Part shown: one piece after another, positions 54,801 to 61,757 of the stretch
How positions within the stretch are numbered: the stretch's first letter is position 1
Layout of the letters: each line of letters opens with the position of its first letter
From: an uncultured Bacteroidales bacterium
GTDB lineage: Bacteria; Bacteroidota; Bacteroidia; Bacteroidales; Bacteroidaceae
DNA length: 64,000 nucleotides
Direction: 5' to 3'
NCBI GenBank assembly: GCA_902799685.1
Contig: CADCBO010000004.1
Span: 1-64,000, forward strand
Translations under genes and position numbers: made by a program
The notes under the pieces: model-generated
What the model saw: the letters and a program-made list of their open reading frames with translations, nothing else
Told to the model about the DNA's origin: nothing
The model's database searches: none

Positions 54801-56137
54801 CCATGTCACTGCCCGGATTCATGCCCAACTCCAGGATGCTGGGCCAGAACAACTCATCGGGATTGCTGGCACCCGGACTGGACTTTGCATTCGGCCTTAC
54901 GGGTGATGACTATCTGTACAAGGCCATGAACCACGGCTGGCTGCTTACAGGTGACAGCATAGCCCACACGGCCGCATCCACAGCAACAGAAGACCTCCAG
55001 ATAAAGATGACCATAGAGCCCTTCCGTGACATCAAGATAGATGCCAACGCCAGCTGGAGCAAGAGCGGCAACAACCGCATCCAATACATGTACGCCGGTA
55101 TGCCCAGCACACGCGGAGGCAACTTCAACATGACCACCATCACAATATGGAGCGCGTTTGAACGGCATTCCGCCAGCAACAACTACCATTCCCGCAGCTT
55201 TGAACGCTTCATCAGCAGCCTGCCCGACGTCCGTGACCGCATAGAGGCACAGTATGAGGGGGCACGCTATCCGGCCCGCAGCTCACTGTCAGGACAGACC
55301 TACAACAGCGCCAACGGCGGAGTTGACATGTATTCATCGGATGTACTCATCCCCGCGTTCCTGGCGGCATATACCGGCCGTGATGCCAAGAAAGCCACCC
55401 TGGACCTGTTCCCGGGCATTTTGAGCATACTGCCCAACTGGTCATTCACATACAGCGGTCTGAGCAAACTGCCCTTCTTCAAGAAATACTTCAAGAGCTT
55501 TAACCTGACACATGCCTACAAAAGCGTCTATTCAATAGGCAGTTTCAACACATTCAACAGCTACATGGAGTACATGAACGGCCGCGGATTCATAGAGGAC
55601 GTGACCAGCGGCAACCCCATACCCAGCACCATGTTCAACATAAGCTCAGTATCCATAAACGAGTCATTCGCACCGCTGGCCGGCGTGAACATGACATTTC
55701 TCAATGACATATCGGCCCGGTTCGAGTACCGCAAGACCCGAGTCCTGACCTTGAGCACCACCGCCGTGCAGGTGGTAGAGACCACTTCCGATGACATAAC
55801 CGCCGGTGCCGGCTACAAGATAACCGGAGTCAAGCTGTTCGGGGCCCAGCCCGGCAGCGGCCGCAACAAGGTGAGCAATGACATAAACATGAGCCTGGAT
55901 TTCTCACTGCGCAACCAGAACGCCCTGTGCCGCAGCCTGCGCGATGAGACCACCCAGGCCACCAGCGGTAACCGCGCCGTCAAGCTCTCGTTCAGCGCCG
56001 ACTACACCTACAGCCGCATGCTTACCCTGAACTTCTACTACGATTTCCAGAGCAACTTCCCGCTGGTATCCACATCATCCTACCCCACATCCACCCATGA
56101 TGCCGGCATGACCCTCAAGTTCACCTTGACACGGTAA
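48899..56137 (+). CDS. sprA: SprA/Sov, type IX secretion outer-membrane translocon
   Basis: SprA forms the very large outer-membrane beta-barrel through which T9SS cargo leaves the cell. The 2412-residue protein has a signal peptide (residues 1-28, ending LFAQ) and the family blocks DFTDMKFDLGPAEKIFGPGG, IDAKMIKLRYEGKEDEI, NISFPTNSSLIQGASSLFGI, and QASYIDDFEAAESGISI, then thousands of bases of aromatic amphipathic strands; the last strand ends FTLTR. No frameshift is seen over 7.2 kb. It is 15 bases after ruvA, and probably transcribed with it. Its cargo would carry C-terminal sorting tails such as those on the C10 protease and the protein at 61758. Confidence 0.95.
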   Translation: MIKGRHLIAALLITGSCICGSLDSLFAQGTPQRVLPIPENITEEITYDETDDTYSMGYKMGDYYLEVPTVMTPNEYNRLLMKRSLESFYRDKYAEELANQKENRFDFTDMKFDLGPAEKIFGPGGVQVKTSGSAAIKLGYNRNKVDNPSLSVQNRATGGFDFDEQINLNISASVGDKINMNLNYNTEATFDIDAKMIKLRYEGKEDEIIRLLEAGNISFPTNSSLIQGASSLFGIRTDLQFGKLKLQMVLSQKESSSATVNSRGGQQITDFEIDASSYDENRHFFLAHFFRDNYDDNMAMLPSIVSGVQITRIEVWVTNKRSNYDNPRNIVAFTDLGETGHISNNIWNAQGGPAPANNANDLYRRISSDYPAARDIDQVATTLGTFLEGSTDYEKISNARKLNSSDYTLNSELGYISLKSALASDEVLAVAFEYTYGGNSYQVGEFSSDRTDAKETLYVKLLKSNSNSPGSGTWDLMMKNIYSITQGSIQSAQFQLGIYYNSDSTGSRLTYIPEPGLKNTPLLRLLNLDRLDDKNNPHSNGKFDFIERYTVQAQNGKIIFPVVEPFGSHLRKVIDNDAVAQKYVFQELYDSTRVVAKRIADKDKFMLIGQYSGTNSNVISLGSNNIPRGSVIVTAGGTTLVENSDYTVDYSMGTVTIINQSIIDAGTSVSVQLESNTEYSMQRKTMAGVNWMYDFSKDLQLGGTFMHLNEKPLTSKVTMGDEPLVNTMYGLNISWKHESQAITNILDKIPFVTATKPSTINFKAEMAALQSSVSDKVQGQASYIDDFEAAESGISISQPSAWTLSAVPKGMKGYGKSGQVEAGYNRALLNWFTIDPLFTRRNSPLTPAHIKTDLDQLSNHYVREVYERELYPNKESTSSESTTLQILNLAYYPTERGPYNLNPDLDADGHLGNPQDNWGGIMRRLTTTDFEAANIEYIEFWMLDPFIYNPAAAGGDLYMNLGEVSEDVLLDGKKFFENGLPVDDDTTKWAQSVWGKVPTGKSLVYAFDNNAADSRDRQDVGLNGLSSDEERSWPAYANYLSEIRGKVKPDVFQSFYDDPAADTYHYYRGSDYDDIEMSVLDRYRKYNGTEGNSPNSGQSGSRYDQSARTTPDVEDANGDYTMDEYEKFFQYRISLRPSDLEIGRNYIADKREVKVKLRNGATETVNWFCFRIPITEYEKAEGGIRDFSSIRFMRMYLTGFSQEVHVRFGSLELMTSQWRNYEQPIYSATNRTPTVSGKFSATSVNIEENGDRAPVNYVVPPGVTRILDPNQVQLVQDNEQAMSLKVMGLGAGEARGIYKKSSLDLRKYKRIQMFSHAEAVIPDDGTLKNGDVSVFIRLGSDYSGNYYEYEIPLDLTPAGHYSGTNENDRRMVWPERNMLDIDFDVLTQVKNNRNIQRNLGAISASAVYSEYDPNNPENRISVVGNPTIGNVRAIMIGVRNNSMSSKNAEVWVNELRLVGYESKGGMAARSTLGLRLSDLASVDLAGQMSTAGYGGLEQSIKDRKTDDYYKYSITTSTNVGRFLPEKAKISVPIYYSYTREKTSPRYSPYDTDLILNDVIESYPEGHARDSVRSISQDLRESHNFSISNAKINISSDKPMPYDPANFSVSYSKSVSDRSNSTIDYEHDENWKASVDYSYSHNIDGWTPFDSLPDSKWFQLIRDTKINFLPQSFSFNTGLQRNYHELQERDLEGSEGIPVIFSQQFYWNRDLSIRWDPLQLLKLNFSASTRAEVEEPYTVVNKDLYPDQYQLWKDSVKMSLRNLGRPLDYNQSFNASYNIPLNKIPLLDWVTADASFNSSYSWNRGTTYANGANYGNIISNRRSISVNGRLNLINLYNKVTYLHRINTRYNTSRTSANSYATNRNKRYQEEVTLLPGQSNIIVHNLGTFNPQLTATTKDGSTVKLKFRKLGADSVSIKVKDTLNLVLKMIQDPDMPVRTKRFNLREGMDIGLRVLMMVRNVSVTYRNDYSMSLPGFMPNSRMLGQNNSSGLLAPGLDFAFGLTGDDYLYKAMNHGWLLTGDSIAHTAASTATEDLQIKMTIEPFRDIKIDANASWSKSGNNRIQYMYAGMPSTRGGNFNMTTITIWSAFERHSASNNYHSRSFERFISSLPDVRDRIEAQYEGARYPARSSLSGQTYNSANGGVDMYSSDVLIPAFLAAYTGRDAKKATLDLFPGILSILPNWSFTYSGLSKLPFFKKYFKSFNLTHAYKSVYSIGSFNTFNSYMEYMNGRGFIEDVTSGNPIPSTMFNISSVSINESFAPLAGVNMTFLNDISARFEYRKTRVLTLSTTAVQVVETTSDDITAGAGYKITGVKLFGAQPGSGRNKVSNDINMSLDFSLRNQNALCRSLRDETTQATSGNRAVKLSFSADYTYSRMLTLNFYYDFQSNFPLVSTSSYPTSTHDAGMTLKFTLTR

Positions 56138-56204
56138 TTCCAAGATAGGCTTCGCCTCGGGATAAAAAATGAGTAAACTCCTTTTTTCTCCTCTCGGCTT
56201 GCAC

Positions 56205-56212
56205 TATCTTTG
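56205..56212 (+). promoter_or_regulatory. -7 box just upstream of the CCA/poly(A) polymerase gene
   Basis: TATCTTTG is a full match and ends six bases before the ATG at 56219, again predicting a leader of only a few bases. Confidence 0.5.
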
Positions 56213-56218
56213 TGCTCA

Positions 56219-57661
56219 ATGAAGTTATACAGTGATGAGGAACTTGCCCGGCTGCTTGACCGTAAGGAGTTCAGGCTGCTGTCACGGACTGCAGACAGTC
56301 TGGGACTGGAGTGCTATGTGGTGGGAGGATACGTACGTGACCTGTTTCTGGAGCGGCCCAGCAAGGATATAGATGTGGTCGTTGTGGGCAGCGGTCTGGA
56401 GATGGCCAAAGCTTACGGCAATGCGCTTGGTAAGGGAGCTCACGTGAGCCTGTTCAAGAACTTCGGAACCGCTCAGGTAAAGAAGGGTGATCTGGAGGTG
56501 GAGTTTGTGGGAGCGCGCAAGGAGTCATACCACCGTGAGTCACGCAATCCCATTGTTGAGGATGGCACGCTTGAGGATGACCAGAACCGCCGTGACTTTA
56601 CCATAAATGCAATGGCCATCTGCCTGAACGGGGAACGGTTTGGTGAACTGGTTGACCCGTTTGACGGAATCTATGACCTTCAGGACCATATAATCCGAAC
56701 CCCGCTGGACCCCGATATCACATTCAGTGATGACCCTCTGCGCATGATGCGCTGCATAAGGTTTGCAACTCAACTGAACTTCTATATTGATGACAATACG
56801 TTTGCATCGTTGGAGAAAAACCGCGAGCGCATAGGTATAATATCAAAGGAACGTATTGCCGAGGAACTCAACAAGATAATCCTGGCACCCATTCCGTCCA
56901 AGGGATTCATTGACCTGGACCGTTGCGGCCTGCTGGAGCTGATATTTCCGGAACTGGCTGCCCTGCAGGGTGTGGAGACCGTGAACGGACGCGGTCACAA
57001 GGATGTGTTCCTGCATACCCTTGAGGTGCTGGACAACGTGGCACGTAACAGTGATGACCTGTGGCTGCGCTGGGCCGCACTGCTGCATGACATAGGCAAG
57101 CCTCGTACCAAGAAGTGGGAGCCGGCTCACGGCTGGACATTCTACAACCACAACTATGTGGGCATGAAGATGATTCCCGCCATTTTTGAGCGCATGAAAC
57201 TGCCCAAGAACGAGAAGATGAAGTATGTGCAAAAGATGGTTGAGCTGCACATGCGCCCAATAGCCATTGTGGATGATGAGGTTACTGATTCAGCTGTTCG
57301 CCGGCTGCTCTTTGATGCTGGCAATGACATTGATGACCTTATGACCCTGTGTGAGGCCGATATAACCTCAAAGAATGAGCTTAAGAAGAAACGTCATCTG
57401 GAGAACTTCAAGCTGGTGCGCCAAAAGATGGTGGATCTGGAGGAGAAAGACCGCATACGCAATTTCCAGCCGCCTGTAGATGGCATGGAGATAATGCGCG
57501 TGTTTGGGCTGGAGCCCACGGCGATAGTAGGCGAACTCAAGGCGTCAATAAAGGATGCCATACTGGATGGAGTCATTCCCAATGAGCACGATGCCGCTTA
57601 TGCTTTCCTGCTTCAAGAGGCACGCAAGCGTGGTTTGGAACCCGTACAACAAGAACCCTAA
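56219..57661 (+). CDS. CCA tRNA nucleotidyltransferase / poly(A) polymerase family protein with HD domain
   Basis: From the ATG at 56219 the protein has 480 residues. The N-terminal class II nucleotidyltransferase head has VGGYVRD (35-41) and the catalytic DID at 50-52, then RRDFTINAMA and DPLRMMRCIRFATQL. A C-terminal HD domain has HD at 290-291 (LLHDIGKPRT). Because the tRNA gene in this window lacks an encoded CCA, an enzyme adding CCA is needed, and this is the likely one; poly(A) polymerase activity cannot be excluded by eye. An in-frame TTG nine bases upstream is ignored. Confidence 0.88.
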   Translation: MKLYSDEELARLLDRKEFRLLSRTADSLGLECYVVGGYVRDLFLERPSKDIDVVVVGSGLEMAKAYGNALGKGAHVSLFKNFGTAQVKKGDLEVEFVGARKESYHRESRNPIVEDGTLEDDQNRRDFTINAMAICLNGERFGELVDPFDGIYDLQDHIIRTPLDPDITFSDDPLRMMRCIRFATQLNFYIDDNTFASLEKNRERIGIISKERIAEELNKIILAPIPSKGFIDLDRCGLLELIFPELAALQGVETVNGRGHKDVFLHTLEVLDNVARNSDDLWLRWAALLHDIGKPRTKKWEPAHGWTFYNHNYVGMKMIPAIFERMKLPKNEKMKYVQKMVELHMRPIAIVDDEVTDSAVRRLLFDAGNDIDDLMTLCEADITSKNELKKKRHLENFKLVRQKMVDLEEKDRIRNFQPPVDGMEIMRVFGLEPTAIVGELKASIKDAILDGVIPNEHDAAYAFLLQEARKRGLEPVQQEP

Positions 57662-57675
57662 ATACTGACCTTATT

Positions 57676-59991
57676 ATGAGTAAGAGATTGTCTGTGCCGG
57701 CTGTATGCCTTATGCTGGCTGTCGTCCTGTTTTCATGCAACCGCACTGTAGAGTTTGGCAAATCACCTGTAAAGAAGGTGGTGGCGGCCATGACCCTTGA
57801 GGAGAAAGTAAGCCTGCTGGTGGGCGTAGCTGCCTGGAACGGCGATGACATTGCCCAGGAGATAAAGGATACCAAGGCTCTTATTCCCGGTTGCGCGGGT
57901 CAGACCTATCCCATACCGCGTCTGGGCATACCGTCGGTTATGCTGCCCGATGGCCCGGGCGGACTCAGGATAAATCCTACACGTGAGGGCCAGGACAAGA
58001 CCTATTACTGCACATCATTCCCGGTAGCCACAATGCTTGCCCAGAGCTGGAACCAGCAGCTTGTAGAAGAGGTTGGAACAGCCATTGGCGATGAGGTAAA
58101 ACGTTACGGAGCGGACTGCCTGCTGGCACCGGCACTGAACCTGCACCGCAATCCATTGCTGGGACGTAATTTCGAGTACTACTCCGAGGACCCCGTGGTA
58201 TCGGGCAAGACAGCTGCCGCAATGGTGCGTGGAGTGCAGTCAAACGGCGTAGGTGCCACAATCAAACACTATGCCCTTAACAACCAGGAGACCAACCGCA
58301 TGGCCAACGATGCAAGGGTGGACCAGCAGACTGCCCGTGAGCTTTACCTTAAAGGGTTTGAGATAGCCGTACGTGAGTCACAGCCGTGGGCGGTGATGAC
58401 CTCATATAACAAAATAAATGGCACGTACGCCCCCGAAAACGCCACTCTTATAGACAGCATACTGCGCCATGAGTGGGGATTTGAGGGAATGGTAATGACA
58501 GACTGGGGCGGTGGCCGTGATGCTGTGGCCACAGTTAAGGCCGGCAACGACCTGCTTATGCCGGGCAGTGCAAACCAGATTAAGGCTATTATTGAAGCCG
58601 TACAGAATGGAACACTGGATGAAAGAATTATAGACCGTAACGTGGAGAATATACTTGCCTTTGTGGAGCGTTCACCCAAAATGCAGGGATATGAGTTCCT
58701 TAACGACCCGGACCTGACAGCCCACGCACAGGTGTCACGCTCCAGCGCAACGGAAGGTATGGTGCTGCTCAAGAATAACGGAGCACTGCCTTTGGGTAAG
58801 AGCTGCAGGATGATAGCCCTGTACGGCGTAAGTTCATACGATATGTATGTGGTAGGCACTGGCAGCGGCAGCGTGAACTACAAGCATGCCGTGGGTCTGG
58901 ATGAGGGCCTCAAGACCGCTGGGTACAAGCTGGAGCCTTCGGTGTCACAGTCATACAGCAGGTATGTTACGGAGAACAACAAGCGTGTAGGCGCCAATGA
59001 CTTTATGCGCACCAACCTGACCAACCATGTGATACCGCAGTCACTTGTGCGCAAGCCTTACCAGTACCGTGCCGATGCTATAGCAAGTGATATTGCCATA
59101 ATCACCATAGGCCGTAGCTGCGGTGAATCGGCAGACCGAGGCTATGAAGACGATTATCTGCTCACAGATATAGAACAGGGGCTGATAAAGGATGTGTGCG
59201 ATGCCTTCCATTCCAAGAGCAAGAAGGTTGTAGTGATACTGAACATAGGTGCTCCCATAGAGACAGCCACCTGGAAAGGGTACCCCGATGCCATACTTCT
59301 GGCCGGTCTGCCTGGCCAGGAGGCCGGCTATGCGGTGACCGATGTACTCAAGGGCATAGTCAACCCGTCGGGCAAACTGGTGGATACATATGTTGTGGAT
59401 TATATGAACATGCCATCTACAGCCAACTATCCCGTCCGTGCCCGTGAACTCCAGAATCAGGCACGCGCCAACCGCGGTAATCCCGATGCCAAGCCTGTAC
59501 CGGGCTATGACTACACTGAATATAAGGAGCGTATGGATATAGGCTATCGTTATTATGACCGCCATCCGGAGCAGGTATCCTATCCGTTCGGATTCGGACT
59601 GAGTTACACCACATTCTCTTACAGTGATCCGCAGGCCAAGGTAGTGGATGGCGTGGTCAACCTTTCCGTAAAAGTGACCAATACCGGTAGCGTAACCGGC
59701 AAAGAGGCCGTGCAGGTCTATGTAGAATCTCCTGACGGCGGGTTAACCAAGCTTGTCAAGGAACTCAGGGCATACGGCAAGACCGCCCTGTTACAACCGG
59801 GTGAGAGCCAGACGCTGGAGTTCAGGCTGTCGGAGTATGAGCTGGCCGGGTTCAATTCAGAAACCTCCGTCTGGCAGACACTGCAGGGTGACTACAAGGC
59901 CCTCTTTGCCGCCTCGTCTCAGGATATCCGCTGCCAGGCACAGTTCACCATAGCCGAAAGCTGTAACTATCCGGCTTACGGCAAACTGTAA
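57676..59991 (+). CDS. Glycoside hydrolase family 3 lipoprotein (beta-glucosidase type)
   Basis: The 771-residue enzyme has a lipoprotein signal with cysteine at residue 21 (VVLFSC, mature CNRTVEFG; no acidic export signal, so probably periplasmic). The GH3 N-terminal barrel has PDGPGGLRIN, GRNFEYYSEDP, the KHYALNNQE acid region and the nucleophile aspartate D276 in VMTDWGG; the second domain and a C-terminal fibronectin-III-like domain (YPFGFGLSYTTFSYSDP) follow. Beta-glucosidase is most likely, but GH3 also includes xylosidases and glucosaminidases. It lies 14 bases after the nucleotidyltransferase gene and is not tied to a SusCD pair here. Confidence 0.88.
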   Translation: MSKRLSVPAVCLMLAVVLFSCNRTVEFGKSPVKKVVAAMTLEEKVSLLVGVAAWNGDDIAQEIKDTKALIPGCAGQTYPIPRLGIPSVMLPDGPGGLRINPTREGQDKTYYCTSFPVATMLAQSWNQQLVEEVGTAIGDEVKRYGADCLLAPALNLHRNPLLGRNFEYYSEDPVVSGKTAAAMVRGVQSNGVGATIKHYALNNQETNRMANDARVDQQTARELYLKGFEIAVRESQPWAVMTSYNKINGTYAPENATLIDSILRHEWGFEGMVMTDWGGGRDAVATVKAGNDLLMPGSANQIKAIIEAVQNGTLDERIIDRNVENILAFVERSPKMQGYEFLNDPDLTAHAQVSRSSATEGMVLLKNNGALPLGKSCRMIALYGVSSYDMYVVGTGSGSVNYKHAVGLDEGLKTAGYKLEPSVSQSYSRYVTENNKRVGANDFMRTNLTNHVIPQSLVRKPYQYRADAIASDIAIITIGRSCGESADRGYEDDYLLTDIEQGLIKDVCDAFHSKSKKVVVILNIGAPIETATWKGYPDAILLAGLPGQEAGYAVTDVLKGIVNPSGKLVDTYVVDYMNMPSTANYPVRARELQNQARANRGNPDAKPVPGYDYTEYKERMDIGYRYYDRHPEQVSYPFGFGLSYTTFSYSDPQAKVVDGVVNLSVKVTNTGSVTGKEAVQVYVESPDGGLTKLVKELRAYGKTALLQPGESQTLEFRLSEYELAGFNSETSVWQTLQGDYKALFAASSQDIRCQAQFTIAESCNYPAYGKL

Positions 59992-60021
59992 AAGGCTTGT
60001 TTACAGGCAGATAACCATAGC

Positions 60022-60062
60022 GGGAAAGTTTTGTCCCGAATTTGTCCCATATCTGTCCCGCC
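60022..60062 (+). repeat. Three-unit GTCCC repeat, copy A
   Basis: GTCCC occurs at 60033, 60044 and 60055, an exact 11-base period, preceded by GGGAAAG. The same 41-base layout recurs at 63918-63958 (34 of 41 bases identical). Copy A lies just upstream of the promoter of the TPR lipoprotein gene. Confidence 0.75.
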
Positions 60063-60067
60063 CATTA

Positions 60068-60108
60068 TTTCAGTTGCTTATACGCATTCTATACATTTGG
60101 TGTATAGA
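60068..60108 (+). promoter_or_regulatory. Promoter and overlapping palindrome of the TPR lipoprotein gene
   Basis: A -7 box TACATTTG (60092-60099) with TTTC at 60068-60071 as a weak -33 box (20-base spacing). A perfect inverted repeat TCTATAC-N7-GTATAGA (60088-60108) straddles the -7 box, the place for an operator. The start codon follows 16 bases after the palindrome. Confidence 0.6.
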
Positions 60109-60124
60109 AAAAACAGGATAAAAA

Positions 60125-61729
60125 GTGAAAAGAACAGGTTTAATATTGCTGTTGCTTATGCTTGCCGTATCCTGCCGGGATAACGGCGCATACCGTGACT
60201 TGCAGTATGCTGAGCAATTGCTTGAGACCGATGCTGTGGCGGCCGATTCACTTCTGGGCACCATACAGCTGCCGGACAGCAAGCGTATCAGGGCTTATTA
60301 TGCAGTACTTAAGACACAGGCCGATTACAAGAACTATGTAATAGCTCAGGATGACAGCCTGATACGTACCGCCACCGGTTATTACGGCAGTAGCAGGAAA
60401 GATTATCATGCCGCAATGGCCTGGTATTCGCAGGGATGCGTCTATTCGGATATGGGCAATGACGTTGAAGCCATTGACGCATATATCAAGGCAAAGGCCC
60501 TGTTTCCGGATACTTTGGTCCGTTACTATGCCCTTGCGGAACAGAACCTGGGCCAACATTATCTGAACCAGATGATGTTTGACCTGTCACTGGACAACCT
60601 GAACGCATGTCTAAAGAACTCGCTGCGGCTTCATGACAATGTGCTTACATCGAATGCCCGTTATCTCATAGCATTGAACGCACTGCACCAGGCTCATTAT
60701 GCCCTGGCAGACTCACTGTTCAACATTCTGCTTAAAGACCCGCATGCCTCAAGCCTGCGTAGCCGCCAATGCTACATGAACCTGGCCAAGATATACCTGC
60801 ATGGCTATAATGACCATTCCAGGGCAATGTATTACATAGACCGCTATCTCTATGAGCTTAAAGACCCAGCAGAGGTTGGAGTAGGCTACAGCGTAAAGGC
60901 GGACATATTCTTTGATGCCGGGCAGTTTGATTCGGCATACATCTATTACAGCAAGTCCATGGAATGCCCCGCAGAGCTTTACACCGTGTGTGACAACAGC
61001 GGCAAGCTGGCGGTATTATCCATCATGAAAGGATACTCTGATGAGGCCCTTGAATACATGCAGCTGCATGATGCACTTGTGGATTCCATCTATGACATAC
61101 GCAAGGACATAGCTATAGAGGACGTTATACGCAACCATGAAATAAAGTTTAAGGAGAGCGAAACCAGCTACAGGAACAAGAGGCTTATCATTATCACCCT
61201 CTCGCTTCTGGCACTAATGGCAATGGCATATCTGCTCTATCTGTCAGCCCGCAGTAACCGAATAGCCCGTATGCAGATACGCCAGCGCGACCAGGCCCGC
61301 AGCAACAGCATAGAGATAATGAAAGCCCACATGCTTGATGCCCCGTTCAATGACAGGAATCTGTCCAGAGAGTCCATACTTAAAATGTACAAGGACAAGC
61401 TTGAGGTATGCAAGGAACAGTTCCGCAATACCGATGCCTACTCCTGTCTCTCTTCAAAGCTGCTCAACAACGACCTGTCATTCACGGCCGATGAACGTAC
61501 CGCCATAATCAACCGGATATCGGAATCATTCATAGACACAATACTGGACATGAACATAGAGATAGAGAATCTGGTGCGAGAGGATATAGTGATATGCTTA
61601 CTCTCCAGCCTGAACTTCAGCAACAGGTTCATATCAGCGTTCATAAACCTGTCAGAGAGCGGAGTGCGCAAACGCAAGCTGAGACTGTTGGAGAAAGGAT
61701 CCAAGGATTTTCTGGACTTGTTTATTTAA
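60125..61729 (+). CDS. TPR-containing membrane lipoprotein with possible C-terminal DNA-binding helix
   Basis: It starts with GTG; the 534-residue protein has a lipoprotein-like signal with cysteine 17 (MLAVSC). Tetratricopeptide-like helices fill residues ~20-320 (AMAWYSQGCVYSDMGNDVEAIDAYIKA, QCYMNLAKIYLHGY). One membrane span lies at ~352-374 (LIIITLSLLALMAMAYLLYL), then a coiled-coil and a C-terminal helical domain with VREDIVICLLSSLNFSNRFISAFINLSESGVRKRKLRLL in two parts, reminiscent of a degenerate LuxR-type helix-turn-helix. If so, it is a one-piece sensor-regulator. The next gene begins 28 bases later. Confidence 0.7.
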   Translation: MKRTGLILLLLMLAVSCRDNGAYRDLQYAEQLLETDAVAADSLLGTIQLPDSKRIRAYYAVLKTQADYKNYVIAQDDSLIRTATGYYGSSRKDYHAAMAWYSQGCVYSDMGNDVEAIDAYIKAKALFPDTLVRYYALAEQNLGQHYLNQMMFDLSLDNLNACLKNSLRLHDNVLTSNARYLIALNALHQAHYALADSLFNILLKDPHASSLRSRQCYMNLAKIYLHGYNDHSRAMYYIDRYLYELKDPAEVGVGYSVKADIFFDAGQFDSAYIYYSKSMECPAELYTVCDNSGKLAVLSIMKGYSDEALEYMQLHDALVDSIYDIRKDIAIEDVIRNHEIKFKESETSYRNKRLIIITLSLLALMAMAYLLYLSARSNRIARMQIRQRDQARSNSIEIMKAHMLDAPFNDRNLSRESILKMYKDKLEVCKEQFRNTDAYSCLSSKLLNNDLSFTADERTAIINRISESFIDTILDMNIEIENLVREDIVICLLSSLNFSNRFISAFINLSESGVRKRKLRLLEKGSKDFLDLFI

Positions 61730-61757
61730 GAGTATTGACGATAAAGCAACAGTTGAT

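Noticed and set aside
56138-56218. Small GC hairpin after sprA (AGGC-TTC-GCCT) as a terminator
   Set aside because: The stem is only four pairs and is not followed directly by a T-run; too weak to call.
60022-60062. GTCCC iterons as a plasmid-type replication origin
   Set aside because: No replication initiator, DnaA boxes or partition genes lie nearby, and the neighbours are ordinary chromosomal genes.
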